Assembly (NCBI GenBank): GCA_904395335.1
Contig: CAJFNR010000012.1
Span: 1-64,000, forward strand
Source of the DNA: Candidatus Avimonas narfae
GTDB lineage: Bacteria; Bacillota; Clostridia; Oscillospirales; Acutalibacteraceae
DNA length: 64,000 nucleotides
Direction: 5' to 3'
How positions within the stretch are numbered: the stretch's first letter is position 1; the number at the start of each line of letters is the position of its first letter. A model generated the notes under the pieces. That model did no database searches. It had not been told where the DNA came from and worked only from the letters and a program-made list of their open reading frames with translations. Shown here one piece after another: positions 41,770-51,155 of this stretch. The position numbers and the translations under genes are program-made.

Positions 41770-43106
41770 AGCATACTTTCAGCGGCGGTATTGTCATCCC
41801 GCCGGCCAAGGAAAACAAGGCGCTCACCGCCGCGCTTCCCATCGAGGAATGGGAGCCCGACCGGCTGCGCATCCCGCTGCGGCAAAGCCCCGGCCCCGCC
41901 CTTCTCCCCGCCGTACAGCCGGGGGATAAAGTAAAAATCGGCCAGCGGGTGGGGCATCCCGCCGGAGACAGCGGCGTCCCGGTACACTGCGGTGTTTCCG
42001 GCACCGTGACGGCGGTGGAGGAGGGATCCGGCCCCTTCGGTCCCGGTCCGGTGGTCTTCATCGAAAACGACCATCAGCGGGCGGAGGCCCCGCTCCTGCC
42101 GGCGGCGGAGGGACGGCAGGGTCTGCGAATGCTGATGCGGGAAGCCGGGCTGATCGGCATGGGAGGCGCCGGCTTCCCCACCTACCGCAAGTATGATACC
42201 GACCGGGGCATCCGCACCCTGCTCATCAACGGCGGGGAATGCGAGCCGTATCTGACCTGCGACGACCGGCTGATGGTGTTTGAGGCCCGCAAGGTGGTCA
42301 CCGGCGCGCTGGCGATGGCTCGGGCGGTAGCGGCCCCCGGCGGCGGAGCCCCTCAGCTCCTTTTTTGCGTGGAAAAGGACAAGGCCCAGGCGGTCACCCG
42401 GCTTCAGGAGGCGCTGCGGGGCGATCCCAAAGCGTCCCGCGCCCGGGTGATCGTGCTGCCTCACCGTTACCCCCAGGGCGGGGAGCGCCAGCTCATCCAG
42501 GCGGTACTGGGATGGGAGCTGGGGGCGGGGGTACTGCCCGCCCAGGCCGGGGTGCTGGTGTCCAACGTGGCCACCGCCGCCGCTATGGCGGACGCCCTGC
42601 AGGGGCATCCCCTAACCCACCGCATCGTCACCGTGTCGGGCAAGGTGGGGCGCCCCGGAAATTACCGGGTGCCGGTGGGGACGCTGCTTGCCGACCTGCT
42701 AGCCCACGCCGGCGGCGCCCTGCCGGAATCGGAACGGGATGTGCTCGTCTCCGGCGGTCCCATGACCGGACGGCTGATACAGAGGGGGCCCTCCGGCCCC
42801 GCCAGGGAAGAGGTGGTGCTCAAAACCACCGGCGGCCTGCTGGCCCTGGCCCGGGAGGACGGGGAAGAGCATCCCTGCATCCGCTGCGGCGGCTGCGCCC
42901 GGGTATGTCCCTCCCGGCTGATGCCCTTTGTCATCGACGCGGCCGCCATTGCGGGGGACAGCGAAACCTGCGTGCGGTACCATGCAGACCAGTGCATTGC
43001 CTGCGGCTGCTGTTCCTATATCTGCCCCGCTTACCGGCGGCTGGCCGCCCGGGTTTCCATGGCCCGCGAGGGCATCCGGGCCCGGGCCCGGCGATCCTCA
43101 TCCTGA
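41766..43106 (+). CDS. rnfC: Electron transport complex subunit RnfC
   Basis: The NADH/flavin-binding membrane-peripheral subunit of the Rnf complex. It is 446 residues. The N-terminal FGGIVIPP-like start (FSGGIVIPPAKENK) is followed by an NADH-dehydrogenase-like domain (LIGMGGAGFPTYRKY, INGGECEPYLTCDDRL) and two [4Fe-4S] motifs, CIRCGGCARVCPSRLMP and CIACGCCSYICPAYR. It is shorter than many RnfC proteins because it has no long C-terminal repeats. Translation is coupled to apbE. Confidence 0.95.
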   Translation: MKHTFSGGIVIPPAKENKALTAALPIEEWEPDRLRIPLRQSPGPALLPAVQPGDKVKIGQRVGHPAGDSGVPVHCGVSGTVTAVEEGSGPFGPGPVVFIENDHQRAEAPLLPAAEGRQGLRMLMREAGLIGMGGAGFPTYRKYDTDRGIRTLLINGGECEPYLTCDDRLMVFEARKVVTGALAMARAVAAPGGGAPQLLFCVEKDKAQAVTRLQEALRGDPKASRARVIVLPHRYPQGGERQLIQAVLGWELGAGVLPAQAGVLVSNVATAAAMADALQGHPLTHRIVTVSGKVGRPGNYRVPVGTLLADLLAHAGGALPESERDVLVSGGPMTGRLIQRGPSGPAREEVVLKTTGGLLALAREDGEEHPCIRCGGCARVCPSRLMPFVIDAAAIAGDSETCVRYHADQCIACGCCSYICPAYRRLAARVSMAREGIRARARRSSS

Positions 43107-43129
43107 ATTTCGGAGGAGGTGGGCTGTTC

Positions 43130-44062
43130 ATGCCCGCACCGCTTGTCAACGCGCCGCCCTTTCTGCGCAGGGGACGGCGCACCGGCGCCATCATGGGGGA
43201 TGTGCTGCTGGCACTGGTCCCCGTGACGGCCGCATCTCTTTGGTATTTTCAGTGGAAAGCCCTCTGGCTGCTGACTGTCACCGTCGTGTCCTGCTGCCTG
43301 GCGGAATTCGTCTGCCGCAAGGAGCGGGATTTCGACGGCAGCGCCGCCGTCACCGGGGTATTGCTGGCGCTTTCGCTGCCGTCGGGGACTCCGCTGTGGG
43401 CGGCAGCGGTAGCGGGCTTTTTCGCCATCGCCGTGGTCAAGGAGCTGTTCGGCGGCATCGGGCGGAACCTGCTCAACCCAGCCATGGCGGGCCGCGCCCT
43501 GCTGATGACTGTGTGGCCCCAGACCGTGTCCGGCTATGAGCTGCCCGATGCGGTGTCCTCCGCCACTCCCCTTTCCCAAATCGGGGAGGTGGACTGGTGG
43601 TCCCTGCTGTGCGGCAGCACCAACGGCAGTATGGGCGAAACCTCCGCTCTGCTGATCCTATTGGGCGGGGCTTACCTGTACCTGAGGGGGATGATCCGTC
43701 TGCGCGCCCCACTGACCTGCCTGGGAGTCTTTGCCGCCGTCATCTGGGTTTTCGGAGGGGACGTGCCCTTCACCGGCAATGCGGCGGCCCACCTTCTCTC
43801 CGGCGGGCTGATGCTGGCGGCCTTCTTCATGGTGACGGACTACACCACCAAGCCTGTCACTCCGTGGGGCGAAGTGCTGTTTGCCGCCGGCGTGGGCGCG
43901 CTGACCGCCGTGCTGCGGCTGTGGGGGCCCTATCCGGAGGGCGTGTGCTTCGCCATTCTGATGATGAATCTGCTGTCCCCGCTGCTGGAGCATATCACCC
44001 GGCGCCGCGTGTACGGTGTGCGGGTCCCGCTGTCCAGACACCGGATGGAGACGGAGGCATAG
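43130..44062 (+). CDS. rnfD: Electron transport complex subunit RnfD
   Basis: An integral membrane subunit carrying covalent FMN, 310 residues with about 9-10 membrane helices. Family segments are GIGRNLLNPAMAGRALL, then SSATPLS where the FMN-acceptor Thr sits (usual SGAT form is SSAT here), and VTDYTTKPVTPWGEV. The start is ATG 43130 after GGAGGAGG. The open frame upstream belongs to a shadow of rnfC. Followed by a 200-base gap before rnfG. Confidence 0.94.
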   Translation: MPAPLVNAPPFLRRGRRTGAIMGDVLLALVPVTAASLWYFQWKALWLLTVTVVSCCLAEFVCRKERDFDGSAAVTGVLLALSLPSGTPLWAAAVAGFFAIAVVKELFGGIGRNLLNPAMAGRALLMTVWPQTVSGYELPDAVSSATPLSQIGEVDWWSLLCGSTNGSMGETSALLILLGGAYLYLRGMIRLRAPLTCLGVFAAVIWVFGGDVPFTGNAAAHLLSGGLMLAAFFMVTDYTTKPVTPWGEVLFAAGVGALTAVLRLWGPYPEGVCFAILMMNLLSPLLEHITRRRVYGVRVPLSRHRMETEA

Positions 44063-44262
44063 GCCCGGCAGGCCCTTTTCCAAAAGATAAGGGCTTTATT
44101 CTCCGCAGCAGCGGCGCATAAAGTCCACGGGGAGATGGACACACAGCCTCACTGCCTCGGGAAGGCTTGGGGAGGCTATCGTATACGGGATGGATCAGGG
44201 GCACAGAAACACCGCCCGGGCTCAGGCCGGGTCGATTATCAATGGGAAAGGGCGATCAATCG

Positions 44263-45261
44263 ATGAAACAATGGGTCAAATCGGCTCTCAAACTGCTGAC
44301 AGCGGCGGTGGTATCCGTGGCACTGCTCTTCGGCATGAGCCGTATCACCGATATGGTGCTTTCACGCCAGCATCAGGAGGAGGCGCGCACAGCGCTGGAC
44401 GGGCGGCTGTCCATGGAGCAGCTGGAGGAGTTGGATACCGGCGAATCGGAGAGCGTCCAGCGCGCTTACCGCGCCAGAGACGCCGCGGGAGGTGTTTCCG
44501 GCTACGCCATCCAGATGCAGGTACGGGGCTACGGCGGTCCGATGACCGTTTGGGTGGCCCTGACCGCCGACGGCCACCGCTTCTTAGGGCTCCGGGTGAC
44601 CGAACAGCAGGAAACGGAAAATCTGGGCTCCCGTGTGACGGAGTCCGCCTTTGCCGACCAGTTTGCCGGCCGGGCAGCGCCCATCTATCTGGACGGCTAC
44701 ACCGGCATCGATACCGCCGCCACCTCCCCGGAGGACAGCGGCGCGGCCGAACCGTGGAAAAACGGCACCTACCGGGCGGAAAAGACGGGATACGATCAGG
44801 GCTATCGGGCCTTTGTGGAGATTACGGTGACAGACGGCCGCATCACGGCGGTCAACTGGGACGCGGAAAAGCAGGACTCCGACCTGACCAAAAAGCAGGA
44901 GTCGGAAAACGGCACCTATATCATGACCGAGGACGGGCTGCGGTGGCATGAGCAGGCAGCGGTCATGGAAGCGGCCCTGATGGAAACCCAGGACCCCGCC
45001 AAGCTGATCTATGACCAGGATAACGGCAAAACCGACGCCTATGCAGGCGTATCTATCGACATCAGCGACTTTGTCCGCCTATCCGCCCAGGCGCTGGAAC
45101 AGGCCAAAAACGGGGAAAACGTCGGGGAACAGGAACCGGAAAAGGAAAGCGACAATGACGTGGATGCCGTATCCGGCGCCACTGTCTCCTCCAAGGCGGT
45201 GGTCAAGGCCGCCAACCTGGCTTATGAATTTGTGCAGAAGCTGACAAACGGGGCGGCGTAA
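44263..45261 (+). CDS. rnfG: RnfG-like subunit with inserted second FMN-binding-type module
   Basis: A membrane-anchored electron-transfer flavoprotein of 332 residues. An N-terminal helix (10-30) is followed by RnfG-type sequence (GYGGPMTVWVALT, VTEQQETENLGSRV; 85-145). Then comes an insert of about 150 residues (YDQGYRAFVEITVTDGRITA) resembling the FMN-binding modules of pheromone lipoproteins. The C-terminal FMN-attachment motif DAVSGATVSS (301-310) belongs to the first half. A conventional RnfG lacks the insert. The ATG 44263 start was chosen over the upstream ATG 44242. The 200 bases before it hold a weak hairpin. Confidence 0.85.
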   Translation: MKQWVKSALKLLTAAVVSVALLFGMSRITDMVLSRQHQEEARTALDGRLSMEQLEELDTGESESVQRAYRARDAAGGVSGYAIQMQVRGYGGPMTVWVALTADGHRFLGLRVTEQQETENLGSRVTESAFADQFAGRAAPIYLDGYTGIDTAATSPEDSGAAEPWKNGTYRAEKTGYDQGYRAFVEITVTDGRITAVNWDAEKQDSDLTKKQESENGTYIMTEDGLRWHEQAAVMEAALMETQDPAKLIYDQDNGKTDAYAGVSIDISDFVRLSAQALEQAKNGENVGEQEPEKESDNDVDAVSGATVSSKAVVKAANLAYEFVQKLTNGAA

Positions 45262-45289
45262 GCTGTTTTATCGAAAGGAGGGGCTTGCC

Positions 45290-46309
45290 ATGAAAGAGGG
45301 GACCCGGCTGGACGCGCTGGCAGTGGCCTATTGCCTAGCGGCGGCGGCCAGCGGTACGGTGGCGGGCAGCCTGACTGTATTAGGGGCGGGCTGTCTTTCC
45401 CTGCTGCTCATCGGTACCGTGCTCAAGCTGTGGGGACGGCGCCCCAGCCCCCTGCGCTCCGCCTGTGCCCTGCTCCCGGCAGCGGCGCTGGCGGCGGCCA
45501 TTCCGCGTCTGGCGGCTCTGGCCCGGCCGGACTGGCTCCCCGCCGGATCCGGCGGCGCAGCGGATGGAGGAATCACCCTGCTGGGGGCCTGCCTGCTCAT
45601 GACCGGCCCGGCGGCGGAACGGATAGCCGACGGCGAATTTCCTTCCCTGAAGAAATTCGTGACCGCCTGCGTGGCCCTGCCCGCGGTGGGCGCGGTCCGG
45701 GAACTGGCGGGAGCAGGTACTCTATGGGGGATACGGGTGCTCCCCTCCTCCCTGCCTCTATCCCCCTCCTTTCAATCCGGAGCGGCGGGGCTGATCGTAG
45801 CGGGACTGATGCTGGCCCTGTTTCGGGTACGTTTCCCTTCACTGGGCCGGATGCGCTTATACGACGGGCTTTGGGCCGGTGCCGCCGCTGTACTGCTTTT
45901 CTGGCTCACCGGCGGTTCCTTTTCCCTGCTGGTGCAGTGGATTCCGCTGCCCGAAGGCTGGAGCGCTGTGGGCGCAGGTTTCCTGGCCGGGCTCACCCTG
46001 CTGGCATGGGGATATGTTTTCCCCGCCGGGCCGCTGCGCTCCTGGCTGCGGGAGCCCACCCTGGGGGCATTGGCCGCCGGCGCCCTGTGGGGAATGGAGG
46101 GATTTCTGCGGGACAGCGGCTTCTGGCCCGCCACGGGCGGGCTGCTACTGGCCGCGGCGGTACTTTTCGCGGCGCTGGCCGTGGCGGGCGCACTGCTGGA
46201 GCGGGTGGATCATTTTGCCCTTCCCCGCTTTGCCCGCCTGGCCCCGGTGACACTGGTATCCTCCGGCCTTGTCCTGCTGGCGTTCCAGGCTTTGCGGCAG
46301 ATGCTGTAG
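45290..46309 (+). CDS. Degenerate RnfE/RnfA-like fused membrane subunit
   Basis: A 339-residue protein with about 10-11 hydrophobic helices. The first half ends VGAVRELAGAGTLWGIRVLP, like RnfE's AIRELLGAGTLFG, and keeps cysteines (C15 and C101) at positions where RnfE holds its intramembrane cluster. The second half ends RVDHFALPRFARLAPVTLVSSGLVLLAF, like the RnfA/E C-terminus, but contains no cysteine. I infer an RnfE-RnfA fusion with a degenerate second half. It follows rnfG by 28 bases (AAGGAGG); no rnfB follows. Confidence 0.62.
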   Translation: MKEGTRLDALAVAYCLAAAASGTVAGSLTVLGAGCLSLLLIGTVLKLWGRRPSPLRSACALLPAAALAAAIPRLAALARPDWLPAGSGGAADGGITLLGACLLMTGPAAERIADGEFPSLKKFVTACVALPAVGAVRELAGAGTLWGIRVLPSSLPLSPSFQSGAAGLIVAGLMLALFRVRFPSLGRMRLYDGLWAGAAAVLLFWLTGGSFSLLVQWIPLPEGWSAVGAGFLAGLTLLAWGYVFPAGPLRSWLREPTLGALAAGALWGMEGFLRDSGFWPATGGLLLAAAVLFAALAVAGALLERVDHFALPRFARLAPVTLVSSGLVLLAFQALRQML

Positions 46310-46440
46310 CTTTTTCAGATTCCGCCGGCAAACATGACGGCTACCCATTTTGATTCATACGACCATATGACGAACCGGGGGGCTATAACGTTTCCAGTCC
46401 ACGGTATATGGCAGAATACCCCTCCTAGAGAGATCCGTCA

Positions 46441-46547
46441 CCTCCGGGCCGGTTCCCTCTACGCTGATGGTACCTTTATGTTTGAGGACAAACCATGTGA
46501 GAAGTCCCTGGGCCTGGAGCCGTCCCTCCGGGCCGGTTCCCTCTACG
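46441..46547 (+). repeat. Dispersed repeat module R, copy 4, with flanking 23-base direct repeats
   Basis: CCTCCGGGCCGGTTCCCTCT plus ACG occurs twice (46441-46463 and 46525-46547), 84 bases apart, around an R copy (46473-46530) with CCTTTATGTTTGAGGACAAA and CCCTGGGCCTGGAGCC. The tail matches copy 1 at 18211. The remaining part of 46310-46880 has no gene. Confidence 0.7.
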
Positions 46548-46650
46548 TCTGTGGTATAATAAAGTCGGGAGAAATGCGGTAGCATTTCTCGGGAACGCTG
46601 CCGAAAAACATAGACTAAGAACCGCATGGGGCAGCGTTCATGGTATAACA
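46546..46650 (+). repeat. Structured repeat module M, copy 2
   Basis: It matches 24558-24662 along its length. Hairpin GAGAAATGC-GGTA-GCATTTCTC (46569-46590) and a perfect outer stem GAACGCTGCC (46593-46602) with GGCAGCGTTC (46630-46639). It is bordered by TGGTATAAT (left) and CATGGTATAAC (right). Adjacent to R copy 4, as module M copy 1 is to R copy 3. Confidence 0.75.
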
Positions 46651-46819
46651 AAGACGGTTTTCCACCGAGTGATGGCGGCGATAGTCCCCTGACAGGGAGC
46701 AAGGCTGATACAGCGAAGTGGCGGTATGACCCTGCCGCTGTATCCGTTTTGGGGAGGCAATTCCATTTGGAAGGGATAATGGAAAAAACGGCGGTCAGTG
46801 GAAAGACTGCAAATATGGA

Positions 46820-46860
46820 CAAAATCCCGGCCGCCGTTCTCTTGAGAAACGGCGGCCGGG
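46820..46860 (-). terminator. Intrinsic terminator of pflB
   Basis: A 13-bp stem, CCCGGCCGCCGTT (46826-46838) with AACGGCGGCCGGG (46848-46860), 20 bases past the pflB stop on the minus strand, followed by ATTTTG. Confidence 0.8.
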
Positions 46861-46879
46861 TATCTGTAGGGAGAAGAAC

Positions 46880-49096
46880 TCAGAAATGGGTGTGGAAGGT
46901 GCGGTTGACCACATCCATCTGCTGTTCGCGGGTCAACTTGATGAAGTTGACCGCGTAACCGGACACCCGGATGGTAAGCTGAGGATACTTTTCCGGATGA
47001 TCCATGGCGTCCAGCAGCACGTCCCGGTTGAGGACATTGACATTGATGTGATGACCGCCCTCGCCGAAATAACCGTCCAGCAGGCCCACCAGGTTGTCGG
47101 CGCGCTCCGTCTCCTCCCGGCCCAAAGCGCCCGGGACGATGGAGAAGGTGTAACTGATGCCGTCCTCGCTGTAATCGTACGGCAGCTTGGCCACCGACAT
47201 CATGGAGGCAACGCAGCCGTTTTTGTCCCGGCCGTGCATGGGATTTGCGCCGGGGGCGAAGGGCTCGCCGCCCTTGCGGCCGTCGGGAGTGGAGCCGGTC
47301 TTTTTGCCGTACACCACATTGGAGGTGATGGTCAGGATGGACATGGTAGGCTTGGATTCGCGGTAGGTGGGACACTTCTGCAGCTTGGTCATGAAGCGCT
47401 TGACGATATCCACCGCGATGTCATCCACACGGGGGTCGTTATTGCCGAATTGTGGGTATTCGCCCTCAATCTCAAAATCGACGGCCAGCCCGTCCTCGTT
47501 GCGGATGGGGCGAACCTTGGCGTATTTGATGGCGGACAGGGAATCGGCCACCACTGATAGGCCCGCCACGCCGCAGGCCATGGTGCGCAGGATCTCGTTG
47601 TCGTGCAGGGCCATCTGGATTTTTTCATAGCAGTACTTGTCGTGCATGTAGTGGATGACGTTCAGGGTGTTGACATACAGCCCGGCCAGCCAGTCCATGA
47701 TGAAATTGTACTTTTTCATCACATCGTCGTAGTCCAGCACGTCCCCCTGGCAAGGAACCAGCTCGGGCCCGACCTGCACACCGCTCTTCTCATCCCGGCC
47801 GCCGTTGATGGCGTACAACAGGGCTTTGGCCAGGTTGGCCCGGGCGCCGAAGAACTGCATCTGCTTGCCGATGCGCATGGCGGAGACACAGCAGGCGATG
47901 CCGTAGTCATCGCCGAACTTTTTGCGCATCAGCTCGTCGCTCTCGTATTGAATGGAGCAGGTTTCTATGGACATTTTGGCGCAGTAGCGCTTGAAGTTTT
48001 CGGGCAGCCGGGGGCTCCACAATACGGTCATGTTGGGTTCCGGCGCCGGCCCCAGATTGGTCAAGGTGTGCAGGAAGCGGAAGGACATCTTGGTGACCAT
48101 GTGCCGCCCATCGGTGCCGATGCCGCCGATGGATTCGGTCACCCAGGTGGGGTCGCCGCTGAACAGCTCGTCATAGGCCGGAGTGCGCAGGAACCGCACC
48201 AAGCGCAGCTTCATAACAAAGTGATCGACGATTTCCTGAATCTCGCTTTCCGTATACCGTTTGTCCACCAGATCCCGCTCGGCGTAAATGTCCAGGAAGG
48301 TGGAGACCCTGCCCAGGGACATGGCTGCGCCGTTCTGCTCCTTCACCGCCGCCAGATAGCCGAAGTACAGCCACTGGAAGGCCTCCTTGGTATCCTGGGC
48401 GGGACGGGAAATGTCAAAGCCGTAGGAGGCGGCCATGCGCTTGAGCGCCTCCAGAGCGCGGATCTGCTCCGCCAGCTCCTCCCGCAGCCGTATGGCCGGG
48501 GAATCCATCACGCTGAAGTCTGCGTTGTCCCGGGACTGCTGCTTTTCCTGAATCAGCGCGTCCACACCGTACAGGGGCACCCGGCGGTAATCGCCGATGA
48601 TGCGTCCCCGGCCGTAGGCATCGGGAAGTCCGGTGATGATGGCGCTTTTGCGGGCGGCGCGCATTTCCGGGGTGTAGACGTCGAACACACCGTCGTTGTG
48701 GGTCTTGCGGTAACGGAAAATCTCCTCCAGCTCCGGGGACAGCTGGCGGTTGTAGGCCTCCAGAGAGCCATGCACCATACGAATGCCGCCGAAGGGCATC
48801 ACCGCCCGGGTCAGCGGCGCGGAGGTCTGCAGGCCTACCACCTGCTCCGCATCCTTGTCAATATAGCCCGGCGCATAGGCGTCGATGCCGGAGATAGTCT
48901 CGGTGTCGATGTCGTAAACACCGCCGCGATCCCGCTCCTCCTTCAGCAGGGCCGCGACCTTATCCCACAGCGCCTTGGTGCGCTCGGTGGGCGGGGCCAG
49001 GAAGCTCTCGTCCCCATCATAAGGGGTATAGTTGCGCGAAATGAAGTCGCGCACATCCACCTGTGTTTCCCAATGGCCTGGGTTGAACTGTGTCAT
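46880..49096 (-). CDS. pflB: Formate C-acetyltransferase (pyruvate formate-lyase)
   Basis: A glycyl-radical enzyme converting pyruvate and CoA to acetyl-CoA and formate in fermentation. It is 738 residues. The catalytic cysteine pair is in [11 protein letters not shown], and the radical glycine is in [10 protein letters not shown] near the C-terminus. Other PFL blocks are [20 protein letters not shown] and [18 protein letters not shown]. The start is ATG 49096, 7 bases after GGAGG; ATG 49102 lies almost on the ribosome site. The activase gene pflA is not adjacent and is not in the window, so it must be elsewhere. Confidence 0.97.
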   Translation of the reverse strand: MTQFNPGHWETQVDVRDFISRNYTPYDGDESFLAPPTERTKALWDKVAALLKEERDRGGVYDIDTETISGIDAYAPGYIDKDAEQVVGLQTSAPLTRAVMPFGGIRMVHGSLEAYNRQLSPELEEIFRYRKTHNDGVFDVYTPEMRAARKSAIITGLPDAYGRGRIIGDYRRVPLYGVDALIQEKQQSRDNADFSVMDSPAIRLREELAEQIRALEALKRMAASYGFDISRPAQDTKEAFQWLYFGYLAAVKEQNGAAMSLGRVSTFLDIYAERDLVDKRYTESEIQEIVDHFVMKLRLVRFLRTPAYDELFSGDPTWVTESIGGIGTDGRHMVTKMSFRFLHTLTNLGPAPEPNMTVLWSPRLPENFKRYCAKMSIETCSIQYESDELMRKKFGDDYGIACCVSAMRIGKQMQFFGARANLAKALLYAINGGRDEKSGVQVGPELVPCQGDVLDYDDVMKKYNFIMDWLAGLYVNTLNVIHYMHDKYCYEKIQMALHDNEILRTMACGVAGLSVVADSLSAIKYAKVRPIRNEDGLAVDFEIEGEYPQFGNNDPRVDDIAVDIVKRFMTKLQKCPTYRESKPTMSILTITSNVVYGKKTGSTPDGRKGGEPFAPGANPMHGRDKNGCVASMMSVAKLPYDYSEDGISYTFSIVPGALGREETERADNLVGLLDGYFGEGGHHINVNVLNRDVLLDAMDHPEKYPQLTIRVSGYAVNFIKLTREQQMDVVNRTFHTHF

Positions 49097-49183
49097 GGTC
49101 ATTCCTCCATCTATCCATGCCGCAAAATGTATACCATATCCGCCGTCAGTTTGTCTCACATAACCTTCGGCTGTCTTGATTTT

Positions 49184-49212
49184 AGTATACCAAATGCGAC
49201 GGAAAGCGACAA
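49184..49212 (-). promoter_or_regulatory. Promoter of pflB
   Basis: On the minus strand, TTGTCG (49207-49212), a 17-base spacer and TATACT (49184-49189). The leader to ATG 49096 is about 80 bases. Confidence 0.65.
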
Positions 49213-49351
49213 GGAACAGCGCTGTAGAATAAATCATACCCATCCAGTATGGTTTTGTGCAGGTTGCGCGCCGGGAGGAGAAGCGGAGCTTACGGCAGCA
49301 TCGAAGTCATCTACTGCTTTTGCTGACCGAAACAGCGAAACAAGATTGTTC

Positions 49352-49380
49352 TTGCATTTTTAATCCGAATCGTGTAAGAT
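49352..49380 (+). promoter_or_regulatory. Promoter of the sodium/solute symporter gene
   Basis: TTGCAT (49352-49357), a 17-base spacer and TAAGAT (49375-49380), about 70 bases upstream of ATG 49451. Apart from the two divergent promoters, nothing else was seen in the 49097-49450 interval. Confidence 0.6.
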
Positions 49381-49450
49381 AGGGATCATATTCAATTTAA
49401 AGCGTTACGGTTTAAATGAGTAAAGCGGCAAAAACAGGAGGGGATCTTCT

Positions 49451-50980
49451 ATGAGTAAGGAGGTCGTGATCTGGCTGACCATTGCGGTCTACATCGTCTT
49501 TATCGCGGCGGTGGGACTGATCAGCCGGCGCAGCTCTAAAAGCATGACGGACTTCACTGTGGGGGGACGCAACGCCGGGGCCTGGGTGACCGCCCTGTCC
49601 TACGGCACCGCGTATTTTTCCGCCGTGATGTTCATCGGATATGCCGGGACCACGGGATGGAAATACGGGTTATGGGCGGTACTGCCAGGTTTGGGCAATG
49701 CGGTATTCGGTTCTCTTCTGGCCTGGCTGGTGCTGGCTAAACGGACGCGCAAGGTCACCCGGCGGCTGAAAATCAAATCCATGCCGCAGTTTTTTGACCA
49801 GCGTTTTGTCAGCCGGCCCATGAAGCTCTTCTCCGCTGCGGTAATCTTTTTATTTCTGCTGCCGTATTCCGCTTCGGTGTACAAAGGGCTGACCAGTGTC
49901 TGCGCCGTGCTGCTGGGCGTAGACGAACAGGTGTGCATGATCGTCATCGCCCTAGCTTCCGCGGCGGTAGTGGTTCTGGGCGGTTACATCGCCACACTGA
50001 AAGCAGACTTTGTCCAGGGTATCGTCATGCTGGTGGGGGTCCTGGCCCTGATCGTCGCTGTGGTGCGATGCCAGCAGGTGGGCGGCCTGTCCGCCGGGCT
50101 GCAGGCCATCAGCCGGGTAACGGAAGACCTGCAGCTGGGAGTCGCGGATCATATCGCCCTGTGGGCCACTGTATTGATGACCTCCTTCGGCACCTGGGGT
50201 CTGCCGCAAATGATCCATAAGTATTACGGCATCCGGGACGACCGGGAGGTCAAACGCGGCACCGTTATCTCCACCCTCTTCGCCCTGGTTATTGCGGGCG
50301 GCGGCTACTTCATCGGCTCCCTGTCCCGGCTGTTCTATCAGGAGCTCCCCTCCCCTCCCGGCGGCGGTGCAGGAAGCTACGACTATTTGGTCCCCAATAT
50401 GCTAAACGAGGCGGGGTTGCCTACCGTGCTCATCGGGCTGGTGCTGGTGCTGCTCATTGCAGCGTCCGTGTCCACCCTGGCCTCCATCACCATTACCGCT
50501 TCCTCCACCCTGACCATGGATCTGCTCAAGGAACGGCTGTTTCCCAAGCTGGACCCGGTGGGGACCGCCCGGGTTACCAAAGGCCTGTGCGCCCTGTTTG
50601 TGCTGCTCTCCTATGTAATCGCCAATTCCCAGACACCCATTCTGGATATGATGTCGTATTCGTGGGGAATCTTGTCCGGTTGCTTTCTGGCCCCCTATGT
50701 CCTGTCGCTGTACTGGAAGGGGATCAACCGCACTGGCGCCTGGGCCGGGATGGTAGCGGGCTTTGTCACGGCAGCGCCGCCTCTGGTTGCCAAGCTTCTT
50801 TTCCCCGGAGTATCCCTGCCCTTCTTTGGGAAACTGGCGGATTTGGGCCCGCATTTCGCCTGCCTGGCTATGATCGTATCCTTCCTGTTCTGCTGGGCGT
50901 TCAGCCTCATCAGCCGGGCCGCCCGGCTGAAAGGCGCGCAGGATAATCCCGCGTTTTATGCCGAGGAGGCGGAAGCGTGA
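49451..50980 (+). CDS. Sodium:solute symporter (SSS family)
   Basis: An SSS-family (PutP/SglT-like) Na+-coupled transporter, 509 residues with about 13 helices. Typical parts are the SRRSSKSMTDFTVGGRN region after the first helix, SYGTAYFSAVMFIGYAG, and TLASITITASSTLTMDLLK with the sodium-site Ser/Thr residues. The substrate (proline, pantothenate, sugar or acid) cannot be told from the sequence alone. The start is ATG 49451 after AGGAGGGGAT. It is monocistronic, followed by a terminator. Confidence 0.92.
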   Translation: MSKEVVIWLTIAVYIVFIAAVGLISRRSSKSMTDFTVGGRNAGAWVTALSYGTAYFSAVMFIGYAGTTGWKYGLWAVLPGLGNAVFGSLLAWLVLAKRTRKVTRRLKIKSMPQFFDQRFVSRPMKLFSAAVIFLFLLPYSASVYKGLTSVCAVLLGVDEQVCMIVIALASAAVVVLGGYIATLKADFVQGIVMLVGVLALIVAVVRCQQVGGLSAGLQAISRVTEDLQLGVADHIALWATVLMTSFGTWGLPQMIHKYYGIRDDREVKRGTVISTLFALVIAGGGYFIGSLSRLFYQELPSPPGGGAGSYDYLVPNMLNEAGLPTVLIGLVLVLLIAASVSTLASITITASSTLTMDLLKERLFPKLDPVGTARVTKGLCALFVLLSYVIANSQTPILDMMSYSWGILSGCFLAPYVLSLYWKGINRTGAWAGMVAGFVTAAPPLVAKLLFPGVSLPFFGKLADLGPHFACLAMIVSFLFCWAFSLISRAARLKGAQDNPAFYAEEAEA

Positions 50981-51106
50981 CCCGGCTGCTTGCTGGCCGA
51001 TGGTTTTCCTATAGGAAATAAGCCCGCAGGCGGCGCGTCCGGAAACAAGAGAGACCTCTCCTTCCTCAGCTGTACCGGCGCCAGCCAACAGCCTTTGAAG
51101 CCCGAA

Positions 51107-51148
51107 CGAAAGCCCGGTCTCCGAAACGGAGGCCGGGCTTTCGTTTTT
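51107..51148. terminator. Bidirectional intrinsic terminator
   Basis: A near-perfect 17-base stem, CGAAAGCCCGG-TCTCCG (51107-51123) with its complement (51127-51143), then T5. It lies between the convergent symporter and GGDEF-EAL genes. Confidence 0.85.
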
Positions 51149-51155
51149 ACTTCTT

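Noticed and set aside
44063-44262. Possible missing small Rnf gene between rnfD and rnfG
   Set aside because: No open frame with a ribosome site; only a weak GCCCTT/AAGGGC hairpin.
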